From assembly GCA_041393775.1 (NCBI GenBank), contig JAWKJM010000009.1, positions 91,153 through 155,152 on the forward strand: 64,000 bases of DNA. Direction: 5' to 3'. The translations under genes and the position numbers were made by a program. How positions within the stretch are numbered: position 1 is the first letter of the stretch; each line of letters opens with the position of its first letter. The stretch is from JADKAV01 sp041393775 (GTDB lineage Bacteria; Actinomycetota; Actinomycetes; S36-B12; UBA10799). Shown one piece after another: positions 44,816-54,600 of this stretch. Below the pieces are notes generated by a model that saw nothing but the letters and a program-made list of their open reading frames with translations, ran no database searches and was not told where the DNA came from.

Positions 44816-46855
44816 TCACCCCGTCGGCAGGCGCGCGGTGATCCAGTCGGTCACCTCGTCCGCGGGTAAGGGCCTTGACCACAAGAATCCCTGAGCCACG
44901 CGTGCCCCGAGTTGCTGCAGGGCGTCGAGTTGTCCAGGGTGCTCGACGCCCTCGGCGATGACGTCGAGGTGAAGGGACTGTGCCATCCGGATGATCGCGT
45001 CGACGATCGGCCGGTCGAACGCGTCGTCGACGCTACCGAGGCCCCTGACGAACGAGCGGTCAATCTTGAGCGTGGTGACCGGCAGCCGCTTGAGATATGC
45101 CAGGGACGAATAGCCGGTGCCGAAGTCGTCGACGGCCAGATTCAGCCCGAGCGATCGCAGCGCGACCAAGGTGTCGATGACCGGCTCCAAGTCGTTCATC
45201 ACCGCCGATTCGGTGATCTCCAACTGCACAGCAGAAGGCGGGAATCCTGTGGTGCGCAGTGACCGGGCGACCTGGTCGACCAGCCCCGGCGCGAGTAGCT
45301 GTCGCGACGAGATGTTGACCGCCACCCACAATTGGCCGGCCTCCGGCAGTTCCTCGCGCCATCGCTGCATCTGTGCCATGGCGGTGTCGAGGACCCAGGA
45401 GCCGATGGGCAAGATGAGTCCGGTCTCCTCAGCTGCGGAGATGAACTGGTCTGGTCCGAGCAGTCCGCGATCGGGGTCCTGCCACCGGATCAGCGCTTCC
45501 AGGCCGACCGTGCCTCCGTCAGTCACATCGATGATCGGTTGGTACTCCAGCCTGAATTCTGCGTGGTCGAGGGCGCGTCGCAGCCCGACGGCGTCCTGCA
45601 GTCGTGCGTCTGCCCGCTTGTGCATCAGTTCGTCGAACAGCACAACTTGATCACGTCCGCTTTCCTTGGCCCGGTACATGGCGGCATCCGCGTCGCGCAG
45701 CAGGGTGCCGGCGGTCGACGACTGGTGCGCCAGTGCGACGCCGACGCTGGCCGTGACAGTGACGTGGCGATCTCCTGACGCGAATAGTCCGCTCAGTGCG
45801 CCTTGGACCCGGGCAGTGACCGAGCCGATCTGATCCCCCTTCACGTCGTCGCACACGATGACGAATTCGTCGCCACCGAATCGGGCAAGCGTGTCCCCCG
45901 AGCGCACCGCGGACTGCAGGCGTGCTGCGACTTCAATCAGCAGGGCGTCGCCGGCCTGGTGTCCGAGACTGTCATTGACGACCTTGAACAGGTCGAGGTC
46001 CAGGAACATCACGACGACGTCGCCGGCGGTCCGCTGTGACCGCTCAAGCGATTGCTCGATCCGGTCTGTCAGCAGCAGCCGGTTCGGGAGTCCGGTCAGG
46101 GGATCGTGCAACGCCTGGTGCTCCTGCTTGCGTGACATCTCAGCGGTCTTCTGGACCGCGAGCAGAGGCAGTAGCAACAGCGGCAGCATCGTCCATGAGT
46201 AGGGATAGGCGATGGCCACGATCGTGATCAGCGGTGATAGGGCCAAGACGGCCAGCGTGGCGAATGTGTAGAACCAGAACTGGTCTGAGAAGTCCTCCCA
46301 CCACGTGTTGCCGCCGTCGGCGGCCAGGCCCGCCACCAGCGCGAGGTTGACCAAGTGGTACACGATCCAGGAAGCGATGATCCACCACAGGTCGGCGGCG
46401 GAGGGATCGGTGTGCGCGGCCGACGGGGTGGGTTGTACTCCGGCGAGGATCAGCACCAGCCAGGAGGCCCCAAGACTGCACGTGTACTGGCCGACGTTGA
46501 ACAGGACCTTCCAGGCAGGCTTGCGCTGCAGCAACTCCGACAGCAGGACGGAACCTGCGTAGAGCAGTACGGCCGGGTACAGACCCCACAGGTACATCGC
46601 GGCGAAGACGAATGCCAGGGAGATGGACACCGGATTGCCGACGAGCCGGGTCATCACGATGGGCCGTAGTTCGCTGAGCACGATCACTGCTGCGATCATC
46701 AGTAGTGGCACGCCCATCGCGTCCATCGCCGCTGGGCTGAGTTTCACAATGGACACGGCGACGATGGCCCACCCGATCCATGTGCAGAGTTGCCAGGTGA
46801 CCGAGAACAGGCTCGGGCGCCAGAGAGATGGTCGAGGTTGAGCTGCTGGCGGCAC
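44816..46855 (-). CDS. membrane-bound GGDEF-EAL protein
   Basis: A 679-residue cyclic-di-GMP enzyme. The N-terminal region (about residues 15-235) has several membrane helices forming a MASE-type sensor. The GGDEF domain has an intact active site (RFGGDEF, 327-331), and the EAL domain starts with EALIRW (453-455) and keeps DDFGTGYSSLAYLKRLP and AEGVEH. Both synthesis and hydrolysis of c-di-GMP are possible. GTG 46855 has a GGGGAGG ribosome-binding site. It ends 10 bases from the convergent small secreted gene. Confidence 0.92.
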   Translation of the reverse strand: MPPAAQPRPSLWRPSLFSVTWQLCTWIGWAIVAVSIVKLSPAAMDAMGVPLLMIAAVIVLSELRPIVMTRLVGNPVSISLAFVFAAMYLWGLYPAVLLYAGSVLLSELLQRKPAWKVLFNVGQYTCSLGASWLVLILAGVQPTPSAAHTDPSAADLWWIIASWIVYHLVNLALVAGLAADGGNTWWEDFSDQFWFYTFATLAVLALSPLITIVAIAYPYSWTMLPLLLLPLLAVQKTAEMSRKQEHQALHDPLTGLPNRLLLTDRIEQSLERSQRTAGDVVVMFLDLDLFKVVNDSLGHQAGDALLIEVAARLQSAVRSGDTLARFGGDEFVIVCDDVKGDQIGSVTARVQGALSGLFASGDRHVTVTASVGVALAHQSSTAGTLLRDADAAMYRAKESGRDQVVLFDELMHKRADARLQDAVGLRRALDHAEFRLEYQPIIDVTDGGTVGLEALIRWQDPDRGLLGPDQFISAAEETGLILPIGSWVLDTAMAQMQRWREELPEAGQLWVAVNISSRQLLAPGLVDQVARSLRTTGFPPSAVQLEITESAVMNDLEPVIDTLVALRSLGLNLAVDDFGTGYSSLAYLKRLPVTTLKIDRSFVRGLGSVDDAFDRPIVDAIIRMAQSLHLDVIAEGVEHPGQLDALQQLGARVAQGFLWSRPLPADEVTDWITARLPTG

Positions 46856-47024
46856 CGCACATCCTCCCCTCGATTGATGCCGAACCTACCGGGCCAGTCG
46901 GCCGCAACTCTCGCTGAGCATCGGTGCCTGTTCAGGGCCCGGGCCAGGCCAGAACTGAGCCGGAGTGCTCCACGATCTTCGCTGTGTGGGGACCATCGCC
47001 TCCAACTCGTGGCCAACGGGTGAT

Positions 47025-47141
47025 GTGCAGATCGCTGGTTGGCCACCAGATGGAGGACTTGTGGGTGATTTGTCCGGAACGTGCCCGGAGTTTCCTCCAT
47101 CTGCGGGCCGATGACCTTGCCGGCGGCCCGCAGATGGAGGG
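47025..47141 (+). repeat. R4 palindromic repeat, copy 2
   Basis: Relative of 5351-5465 in the same orientation. Hairpin arms 47094-47110 and 47124-47140 are 17 bases and perfectly complementary. Compared with copy 1, one stem pair has changed on both sides, preserving pairing. It lies in the divergent gap 46856-47193 between the GGDEF-EAL and DinB genes; nothing else was seen there. Confidence 0.75.
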
Positions 47142-47193
47142 CGGCCGCCGGTGAACCGTGCCTGACGGCGGAGCCTGTGTTCGAATAGGGCCC

Positions 47194-47718
47194 ATGGACG
47201 TCTCCGAGGTCTACCTGGAACTGTTCGGCCGCATCCCGCCGCTGGTTCGTACCAGCGTCGAGGGTCTCGACCCGCAAGCGCTGACGCAGGCGCCCGAGCC
47301 CGGCACGAACCCGGTGGGGTGGCTTGTATGGCATCTGACCCGGGTCCAGGACTTCCACGTTTCGGAGTTGCTGGACGAGCCCCAATTGTGGATGGTCGAT
47401 GAATGGCCGGGGCGGTTCGGGCTCACCCCCGAGCCCTGGAACCTGGGGTTCGGCCACCAGCGCGCCGACATCGCCTCAGTGCAGCCGGAGAGTGCGGAGG
47501 CTTTGGTCGAATATTTCGACGCGGTGTACGCGCGGACGCGGCCGATCCTGGAGGGGCTGACTCCCGAGTCGCTGAGTGAAGTGGTCGATGAGCGGTGGGA
47601 CCCGCCGGTGACATTGGGGGTCCGTCTCGTCAGCATCGCCGACGACTCCTTGCAGCATGTCGGGCAGGCGGCCTATGTCCGGGGCCTGGTCCAGCAGGGC
47701 TGGCACATCGGTTACTGA
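47194..47718 (+). CDS. DinB superfamily protein (mycothiol-dependent transferase-like)
   Basis: A 174-residue four-helix-bundle protein of the DinB/DUF664 type. The metal-binding histidines are in VGWLVWHLTRVQDFHVSEL and SLQHVGQAAYVRGLVQQ. Related actinobacterial proteins are mycothiol-dependent transferases or maleylpyruvate isomerase-like detoxification enzymes. The substrate here is unknown. ATG 47194 is chosen because relatives begin near VSEVYLELFGRI. It overlaps the end of a convergent small gene by 7 bases. Confidence 0.82.
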   Translation: MDVSEVYLELFGRIPPLVRTSVEGLDPQALTQAPEPGTNPVGWLVWHLTRVQDFHVSELLDEPQLWMVDEWPGRFGLTPEPWNLGFGHQRADIASVQPESAEALVEYFDAVYARTRPILEGLTPESLSEVVDERWDPPVTLGVRLVSIADDSLQHVGQAAYVRGLVQQGWHIGY

Positions 47719-47918
47719 TCGCTGCTCTCGCGGTCGCCGACGTAGGCCAGCACCAGTGGCTCGTCGGTGTGTAGTCGACTGACCTGTTCGCCGGCCGAGC
47801 AGGTCAGTAGGGCGATGTCCACGAAGCCGCCTGATCGGGCGACGACTCGCCACACGCCACCGGATTCCTCCCAGCGGCGCAACTGCGCGAGGGTACTGTC
47901 TGACGGCCGCTCGGTCAT
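47712..47918 (-). CDS. small conserved protein of unknown function
   Basis: A 68-residue protein, compact and without a signal peptide. The core LRRWEESGGVWRVVARSGGFVDIALLTCSAGEQVSRLHTDEPLVLAYVGDR resembles a recurrent set of short actinobacterial hypothetical proteins. It has an ATG start and a TAGAGT hexamer 6 bases upstream. The 3' end overlaps the DinB gene by 7 bases on the opposite strand. Confidence 0.6.
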   Translation of the reverse strand: MTERPSDSTLAQLRRWEESGGVWRVVARSGGFVDIALLTCSAGEQVSRLHTDEPLVLAYVGDRESSDQ

Positions 47919-47924
47919 CGCCTC

Positions 47925-47930
47925 ACTCTA
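47925..47930 (-). promoter_or_regulatory. -10-like hexamer before the small conserved gene
   Basis: TAGAGT on the minus strand, 6 bases before the ATG at 47918, fits a leaderless promoter. Confidence 0.35.
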
Positions 47931-48030
47931 CGACGGTGCCCGAACCGCCTGCCGCGCCAAACCTGATGCTCGTCGATGATGACGCAGCAGTGCACGAGTA
48001 GCTCAGGCTCTGGCTGGCCTCGCACGCGTG

Positions 48031-48143
48031 TGTGACGAAGGTGCGCGCTCTCGGGATGCTTCGTGATGAAGGTGGGCGCGACACACCAGGCCGACCCAGC
48101 ACCTTCGTAGCAAGCCAGCGTCCGGCCCTGCAACTTCGTCACA
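48031..48143 (+). repeat. R2 nested palindrome, copy 5 (degenerate)
   Basis: Outer arms TGTGACGAAGGTGC and GCAACTTCGTCACA are intact. The inner palindrome is decayed: GTGATGAAGGTGGGCGCG on the left and GCACCTTCGTAGCA on the right. It lies in a divergent gap between the small conserved gene and the transglutaminase-like gene. Confidence 0.75.
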
Positions 48144-48246
48144 ATCGCGGCGGCCGACGGCACCCGTGGGTCTGTGGCCCGCCGGGGATTCGTCGATCCG
48201 CACCGCAGGTGCACGCCTACATCGGCCGGGCTGCGAGAATCGAAGA

Positions 48247-48909
48247 ATGGCCGAGCCGACCCTCACACCCACCCGGATCGTCGACAGTGACCACCCGGAC
48301 GTCGAGGACTACGCGCGGCGACATGCGGTCGGACGCACCGAAACGGACAGGGCCGTCGCCTTGTTCTATGCGGTGCGGGATGGCTTCCGGTACGACCCTT
48401 ACCAGATCACGCTCACCCCGGATGGGATGAAGGCCAGCACCGTGCTGGCCAATGGCTACGGCTGGTGTGTCCCGAAGGCGACGTTGCTGACCGCCGCTTG
48501 CCGCGCCTCGGGGATTCCGGCGCGCCTCGGATTCGCTGACGTCCGCAACCACCTGTCGACCCAGCGGATGCGGGACGTGATGGGAACGGACATCTTCTCC
48601 TGGCACGGCTTCAGCGAGATCTGGTTGGAGGGGCGTTGGGTCAAGGCGACGCCCGCGTTCAACATCGAGTTGTGTGAGAGGTTCGACCTGCTCCCGCTGG
48701 AGTTCAACGGCCGGGACGATTCGCTCTATCACCGGTTCGACCGGCACGGCCATGAGCACATGGAGTACGTCGCGCAACGCGGGACCTTCGACGACGTGCC
48801 CCTCGACATGATCATCGAGGACTTCCGAGTCCGGTATCCGATGTGGCGTTCCGAACTCGGTCAGAGTTCCGACTTCGCCGCCGATGTCGTTCGCGAAACC
48901 GGTGGGTGA
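48247..48909 (+). CDS. transglutaminase-like domain protein
   Basis: A 220-residue cytoplasmic protein with a transglutaminase/cysteine-protease-like core. Cys74 lies in NGYGWCVPKATLLTAACRASGIPARLGF and His120 in IFSWHGFSEIWLEGRW. Where the catalytic Asp normally stands (the VDPT position) the sequence reads KATPAFN, with Thr135. The triad therefore looks incomplete or uses another acid. ATG 48247 gives a compact N-terminus. Substrate unknown. Confidence 0.8.
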   Translation: MAEPTLTPTRIVDSDHPDVEDYARRHAVGRTETDRAVALFYAVRDGFRYDPYQITLTPDGMKASTVLANGYGWCVPKATLLTAACRASGIPARLGFADVRNHLSTQRMRDVMGTDIFSWHGFSEIWLEGRWVKATPAFNIELCERFDLLPLEFNGRDDSLYHRFDRHGHEHMEYVAQRGTFDDVPLDMIIEDFRVRYPMWRSELGQSSDFAADVVRETGG

Positions 48910-49042
48910 GCGCCGGACTGCACGTCGCCGACTGCGATGAGTCTGCGACGTCCGTGGGCGCCATAGGGTCGGGGTCGTTCGCGTCCGCTGCAACCGTGTG
49001 CGGTGCGGTGCGGTCGGGCCAGGAACGAACGCCGGCGCAGCG

Positions 49043-49621
49043 CTAACCGAGCCGTCTGACAAAGGCCAGTACGCGGTCCCACAGCAACTGCGTTGATGCG
49101 GGGTCGTACTCGTCAGGCAAGGTGGGGTCGGAGAACAGGTGTCCCGAACCGGGGTAGTCGTAGACCTCGATGCGGGCGCCTGCGGCCTCGACGTCACGGA
49201 CCGCCTGATCGATCTCTTCCTGCTCGCGCCACGGGTCGCCGACCGAAGAGTGGGTCTGTGCAGGCACCCCACGCGGCCATTGCTCTCCGAGCGCCGAGAC
49301 CGGAATCGCCCCAGCGATCATGACCACGCCGGACACCTTGCGCTCGGTGGCGACGTATCCGGCGAGCAGGCAGCCCAGCGAGAACCCCACTGCCACGAAC
49401 TCGTCGGGTAGATCCCGTGTGCCATCCAGTGCCCGACGCAAGAGTTCGGCCTGGCCGATCTGCTCCCAGGCGTTGTTCATCGCCGGTTCATAGTCGTCGA
49501 ATGCGCGTCCCTCGAAAGGGTCCACGACGTGTGCTGCATGACCGTCGGCACGCAATCGATGGACTGCGTCGAGGGTGCCCTGCCGCACGCCGAGCACGGG
49601 CGGGAAGATCGCGATCTGCAT
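49043..49621 (-). CDS. dienelactone hydrolase-like alpha/beta hydrolase
   Basis: A 192-residue alpha/beta hydrolase. The nucleophile elbow is AVGFSLGCLLAGYVA (Ser in GFSLG), the acid is in THSSVGDPW and the histidine in PGSGHLFSDPT, the usual dienelactone hydrolase order. Typical members have a Cys nucleophile; this one has Ser. Likely a general esterase or lactonase. It is divergent from the TetR gene, and the region between holds that regulator's palindrome. Confidence 0.82.
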   Translation of the reverse strand: MQIAIFPPVLGVRQGTLDAVHRLRADGHAAHVVDPFEGRAFDDYEPAMNNAWEQIGQAELLRRALDGTRDLPDEFVAVGFSLGCLLAGYVATERKVSGVVMIAGAIPVSALGEQWPRGVPAQTHSSVGDPWREQEEIDQAVRDVEAAGARIEVYDYPGSGHLFSDPTLPDEYDPASTQLLWDRVLAFVRRLG

Positions 49622-49691
49622 GGGGTCAGCGAATCACCGATGGGCCGGCTTGTCGAGCGAGTCCCGGCACAACCCTTGACCACTGTTAACT

Positions 49692-49716
49692 TTCATGTCA
49701 CTGTTACTGACATGAA
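49692..49716. promoter_or_regulatory. palindromic operator upstream of tetR
   Basis: TTCATGTCA and TGACATGAA, 9-base perfect arms separated by 7 bases, lie between the dienelactone hydrolase-like gene and the TetR gene. Size and symmetry suit a TetR-family dimer, probably autoregulatory and possibly controlling both directions. A partial direct repeat (CACTGTTA) overlaps it. Confidence 0.55.
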
Positions 49717-49741
49717 TTTGTCCGGCGGACGTGCATATCGA

Positions 49742-50305
49742 ATGGGTGCGCGCGCCCAGACGACGCACGAGACCGGCGAGCAGATCTTGGACGCGGCGAT
49801 CGAGGTGTTCTGGCAGCGGCCTGTCAGCAGTCTGTCCCTGGACCAGGTGGCCGAACGTGCGGGGGTTTCGGTGCGCACCGTCATCCGCCGTTTCGGAGGC
49901 AAGGAGGGGCTGCTGGCGGCGGCGGCGGAGCGCGAGATGCGGCGCACCGTAGCAGAACGCACCGTCCCGGCCGGAAGCCTGGACGAGGTGGTCGCAGTGC
50001 TAGTGGCGCACTACGAGCGGGTCGGTGACGGGGTCCTGCGGCTACTGGTCGAGGAGCAGTCCGTACCGGGGCTCAAGGACATCGCCGATCGCGGCCGCAA
50101 GGTTCACCGGGATTGGTGTGCAGAAGTCTTCGCCAGCGCGTTGGATGGTCTGGGCCGGCTGGACCGGCGACGGCGTCTGGCCCAGTTCGTCGCAGTGTGC
50201 GATGTCTACACCTGGAAACTCTTGCGACGGCAGGCGCGGCTGAGCCGTCGGCAGACCGAACTTGCTCTGGTCGAACTACTCACACCGATGATGGAGGAAT
50301 CCTGA
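49742..50305 (+). CDS. TetR family transcriptional regulator
   Basis: A 187-residue TetR-type repressor. The DNA-binding domain is ETGEQILDAAIEVFWQRPVSSLSLDQVAERAGVSVRTVIRRFGGKEGLLAAAAERE, followed by a helical ligand domain. ATG 49742 leaves the operator wholly upstream; an in-frame ATG at 49712 lies inside the palindrome and is less likely. It overlaps the glycosyltransferase start by one base, so it probably controls that gene. Ligand unknown. Confidence 0.82.
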   Translation: MGARAQTTHETGEQILDAAIEVFWQRPVSSLSLDQVAERAGVSVRTVIRRFGGKEGLLAAAAEREMRRTVAERTVPAGSLDEVVAVLVAHYERVGDGVLRLLVEEQSVPGLKDIADRGRKVHRDWCAEVFASALDGLGRLDRRRRLAQFVAVCDVYTWKLLRRQARLSRRQTELALVELLTPMMEES

Positions 50306-51534
50306 TGACACGGATACTCGCCTACACGTCGCCGGCCCGGGGGCACCTGTTCCCGCTTGTGCCGATCCTCGATGAACTTGCGCAGCGCGGTCATGGGATC
50401 GCCGTGCGAACGCTCGCCTCGGAGGTCCCGCTCATGCACAGTCGGGGCTTCGCCGCCGAACCCATCAGCGCCGGGGTGGAAGCGATCCACTTGGAGGACT
50501 GGCGGGCCGCCAGCACCCAGAAGGCGCTGGCGGCGTCGGTCGCAACGTTCGTGCAGCGGGCGCCTTTCGACGCACGGGACTTCGAACGGGCGCTGCGTGA
50601 CGAGCAACCGGATGTCGCGCTCATCGACATCAACTCCTGGGGTGCGCTGACTGCGGCGGAGAGGTGGGGCGGCGCGTGGGCTGCGTTCAGCCCCTACCCG
50701 CTGGCATTGCGTTCGCGGGACGTCCCGCCATTCGGGCCCGGATTGGCGCCCGCGGCCGGGCCGCTGGGGCGGCTGCGGGATGCGCTGTTGCGCCCGGTGG
50801 TGCTCGGGGTGATCGAGAGGAAGATGCTGCCGCCGCTCAATGATGTGCGGAAATCGATGGACCGTGACCCACTGCGACATTTCGATGAACTGTTCCGTGG
50901 CGCACCCTTGGTGCTCTCGATGACCGCTGAGCCCTTCGAGTATCACCGCGACGACTGGCCGGACAGCGTCGTCATGGTTGGTCCCTGTGACTGGGACCCG
51001 CCCGCCGAACTGCCCGACTGGGTGCAGGGTCTGGATGGACCGCTGGTGCTGATCACAACGTCGTCGGAGTTCCAGGACGATGGCCGCCTGGTCGAGGTCG
51101 CGATACAGGCGCTGGCCGATTCGCCCTACAACGTGGTGGCAACGGTGCCCTCGGCACAGTTGCGTGGGCCAATTCCGGCGAATGTGCACGTGGCGAACTT
51201 CGTCCCCCACGGGGCGCTGCTCGATCGCGCCGTGTGTGCGGTGACCCATGGCGGCATGGGAGCGACCCAGAAGGCACTCGCCCACGGGGTGCCGGTGTGC
51301 GCAGTCCCGTTCGGGCGTGACCAGCCGGAGGTTGCCCGCCGCGTCGCAGTCGCCGGGGCCGGCACGCGCCTGCCGGCCCGCCGTCTGACGCCGCAGCGAC
51401 TGCGCTCCAAGATCGATGACGCGATCGGCATGGCGCCGGGGGCACGGCGGGTTGCCGACGGGTTCCGCGCCGCGGGCGGTCCTTCGGCTGCGGCGACGGC
51501 CGTCGAGCAGCGGCTGATGTCGGTTGCACTCTGA
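50305..51534 (+). CDS. glycosyltransferase family 1 (MGT/UGT-like)
   Basis: GT-B glycosyltransferase of 409 residues related to macrolide and natural-product glucosyltransferases. The N-terminus ILAYTSPARGHLFPLVPILDELAQRGHGIAVRT is typical of GT1. The nucleotide-sugar site includes VHVANFVPHGALLDRAVCAVTHGGMGATQKALAHGVPVCAVPFGRDQPEVARRV. No biosynthetic genes surround it, so it may inactivate a foreign compound or modify a lipid. Its start overlaps the TetR stop, indicating coupled expression. Confidence 0.87.
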   Translation: MTRILAYTSPARGHLFPLVPILDELAQRGHGIAVRTLASEVPLMHSRGFAAEPISAGVEAIHLEDWRAASTQKALAASVATFVQRAPFDARDFERALRDEQPDVALIDINSWGALTAAERWGGAWAAFSPYPLALRSRDVPPFGPGLAPAAGPLGRLRDALLRPVVLGVIERKMLPPLNDVRKSMDRDPLRHFDELFRGAPLVLSMTAEPFEYHRDDWPDSVVMVGPCDWDPPAELPDWVQGLDGPLVLITTSSEFQDDGRLVEVAIQALADSPYNVVATVPSAQLRGPIPANVHVANFVPHGALLDRAVCAVTHGGMGATQKALAHGVPVCAVPFGRDQPEVARRVAVAGAGTRLPARRLTPQRLRSKIDDAIGMAPGARRVADGFRAAGGPSAAATAVEQRLMSVAL

Positions 51535-51591
51535 GGTTTCCTGGCCGGGACACCTGAGACCCCTGGCTGACCGCACCCGGGACCCGGCGCC

Positions 51592-51647
51592 GCGGGGACT
51601 TTGGACCCAGGGCGTCACTCACTGACGCGATCCGACCAAAGTCCCGC
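51592..51647 (+). repeat. R3 nested palindrome, copy 1
   Basis: Outer arms GGGACTTTGG (51595-51604) and CCAAAGTCCC (51636-51645); inner arms GCGTCA (51612-51617) and TGACGC (51623-51628). It lies between the convergent glycosyltransferase and LamG genes. A second copy in the same orientation is at 55372. Confidence 0.8.
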
Positions 51648-51695
51648 CGACCGCGACCCGTCGTCCCTGAGGGACACGGTGAGCGTCGGACCCGG

Positions 51696-54600
51696 CTAGG
51701 ACCGGCGCAGTTCGCGGAAGGGGCGGAAGTCCGACTTGACTTTGGCTCGCGCCCGGAAACGGGCCCTGGCGACGCGGCCTTTGTCACCTGGTCCGCGCAC
51801 CGCTCGGATCGCGACCCGTCCAGCCAGGGACTTGGGCACCTTGACCACCGCACGCGGGTGCTTCACGGTCTTCAACCGGCTCATGCCCGACCTGCCGCTG
51901 ATCGCCACCTCGTACGAGTCGGCTCCAGGGACCCGCCTCCAGGCGATCCGCAGCTTCTTCGGCGCGCGGTGCAGACGCATCGTTTTGGGGGCCGGCAGGT
52001 GCTTCGGTGCTTTGAAGGAGAAACGGGTCACCGTGATCGGCGCTGCTGGAACGCCGTCGTACGCGACCTCGGCCACGATTCGGTGCCTGCCGGACCCACT
52101 CGGCGCGAAACGCACAGTGCCCGACTTGCCCGCCTTCCCCAGCCGCCGATAGACCCCGGCAGATTGCTCGAACAGGGTGATCCTCTGCTTCGGCGGTCCG
52201 CCCACGACACGGTACTTGAGGGTGCGGCGCAAGCCCTTCCCGACGACCTTGCCCCTGACGCGCAGGGGGGTGACCGGTTGGGACTCGGCGGCATCGCGCA
52301 CGCCAGGCGAGTCTGTTGTGAGGCCGATCGAGTAGCGACCCGGCTTGCCGTTCACCACGAGTACGAAGGTTCTCTTCTGGTCGGGCATCCGGATGATCTT
52401 GACCGGTCCGTCTCCGGCCTGGGCCGTCGTCTCGACCCGGGCGCCGTCGGGGTCGGTGACCGTGATGATGGGCGCTCCGGAATCGCCTAACAGGCGGATC
52501 ATCTTCTTCTCGCCGCGCTTCACCCGGAAGTCGATTCCGCCGGTTGCCGACAATTGTGCACCACCCGAGCCCGCAGACACGTCCACCCAGTAAGAACTGG
52601 GTTTGCAGCCGTCGCCCGGCGACCCCCAGAAGATCTCCGCGGAACCGCCCCATTTGTAGCCCGCACCGGGATGGACTCCCCACAGGTTCAGGCATGCGAC
52701 CACTCCCTTGCTCGTCACCCAGGCCTCGGCGCCGGCCTGCGGGAGTCCCTCGATGTCGGCGGTCACCTTGCCGTGGATGGAGAACAGCAGGCGCTCGACG
52801 TTGACATCGCCGTCCACAGATCCCGCCAAGTCGATCCATCCCAGGTTCATCCGGGCGGCGCCGCCCACCATAGCCCGGGCAGGGTAACTGTATGCGACAT
52901 AGCCGGAGCCGATCGGGATGGTGACGCGGGTACCCGGAACCTGCAGGGCGTAACTGCCCCCGGACATGATCGTGGCCGACCGGAAGGTGTGTCCGGACAG
53001 TCCGCGCAGCGGCTCGCCGGCGTCGTTGGCGCTGAGGGTGTAGGGCTGCGACTCGGACGCGAGCGCAACGACCATCGTCCCCTGGACTTGCGCGACCTTC
53101 ACTACGTCCAAGCCTGCCGTCCCGGAGATGACTGTCGGTTCCAGACGGACACTGAAGCCGATGTTGTCCAGGAAAACGCCGGGGAACAGCTGAGGTTGCG
53201 GGATGGGGTTTCCGAACTGCACGATCGCGCCCGCCGACCGGAACTGCCTGCCACAGAACGCGATCCCGTTGGCGTCGGGCCCGGGATCGGGCGCCATCAG
53301 GATCCCCGCGTTCTTGCCCTTCTCCGACCCGAGGTAGATGCGGGCCGTGGCCTTCCACCAGTCCGCATCGCAGTTGTAGTCCGGCTTGCCGCGCTTGTTG
53401 TAGACGAAAGTCAGATCTGAGATCTCAACAGCACCGAGGTTCAGCCGATCGGCCCGCACGGTGATGTTGTCGACATACAGCCCGTTCTCATTGTCCGCAC
53501 GGACCCTGGTGTCACCCGTCGCCTCCAGTCCGGCCATGCTGAACTGCGCAGGCAGTGCCAGATGCAGATCCAGTTGGGTGAAGCGGCGTCCCGCCTCCTG
53601 CTGGAAGTCCAGACTGACGTTTCCCTTGGGCAGGAAGCCGCCGAAGGCCCGCTTGGCCGGACCGAGTGGGACATCACCGAGCGAGAAGCCGGCGATGCCC
53701 GCCCTGCCGCTTTGCAGAGGGCTGGCCAGCGGGTGGGTGTTCCCGCGGACGTCGAGGTTGAGCCGCTTGGGGATCTTCAGCGGCAACGGGCCGATGTCCA
53801 CGGAAGTGTCCGTGCTGATGATCCTGCCCAGATACGGGGAGATGACCACGGCGGCTCCCTTGCCTGGCCGGAACGTCATCCCGTTGATGTTCACCGGGTT
53901 CGTCGCGTAGTAGACCTCCGTGGCCGACACCGCGGCGTTGCGCCAGTCAGTCGACCTCTCCCGATAGCAGCCCGGACTGGGATCGCCCGCCCGGCAGACC
54001 GACTGGATCCACTTGACGATCTGCGGGTTGCGCTGGAATTCGGCGATCAACTGGTCGGTCAGTACCCGTTCGCCGCGCGGAAGGTCCTTGGTGCTGGACA
54101 CCCGCTGCAGGCATCCTTGCGCCTCGATCACCCCGACGATCACGGCCCCCCGGCAGGCCCTCGGCGGCAGTTGGAGACCGGTGGTCAAGTCGTCGCCACC
54201 GCAGAACGCGGACTGGCCGATCCTCTTGCGCACCTTCTTCGGTGGTGCCGGACCCGCCCGTGCGAACTGGACGGATTGGGTGAACCGGGACTGTCCGCTG
54301 GCGGAGAATTCGGTGAGATTCACTGACGCAGTCGTGGCCTTGCCCAGATTCACCCCGAGGACGGGTGAACCAGCCGGACACTGCAGATCGGGCACCTGGT
54401 CTGCGTTCAAGTCCCACTCGTACCGGCTCGCAGTCCCGCTCGCCCGCAGCAGTGTGACGCCGGACCTGGACAGGGCGGTGAAGGACGCCTGGATGGCTGC
54501 GGGTTGGTCGGTCGGGGCCGTCGTAGGGGTGGGGCTTGAGGTCGGACTGTGCGCCGGGGCGGGGGAGTACAGCTCAGCCACCTGGTCGGCTGACAGGGCC

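Noticed and set aside
49712..49741. ATG 49712 as the TetR start
   Set aside because: It lies inside the putative operator and lacks a ribosome-binding site; ATG 49742 leaves a normal TetR N-terminus. A leaderless start at 49712 is not excluded.
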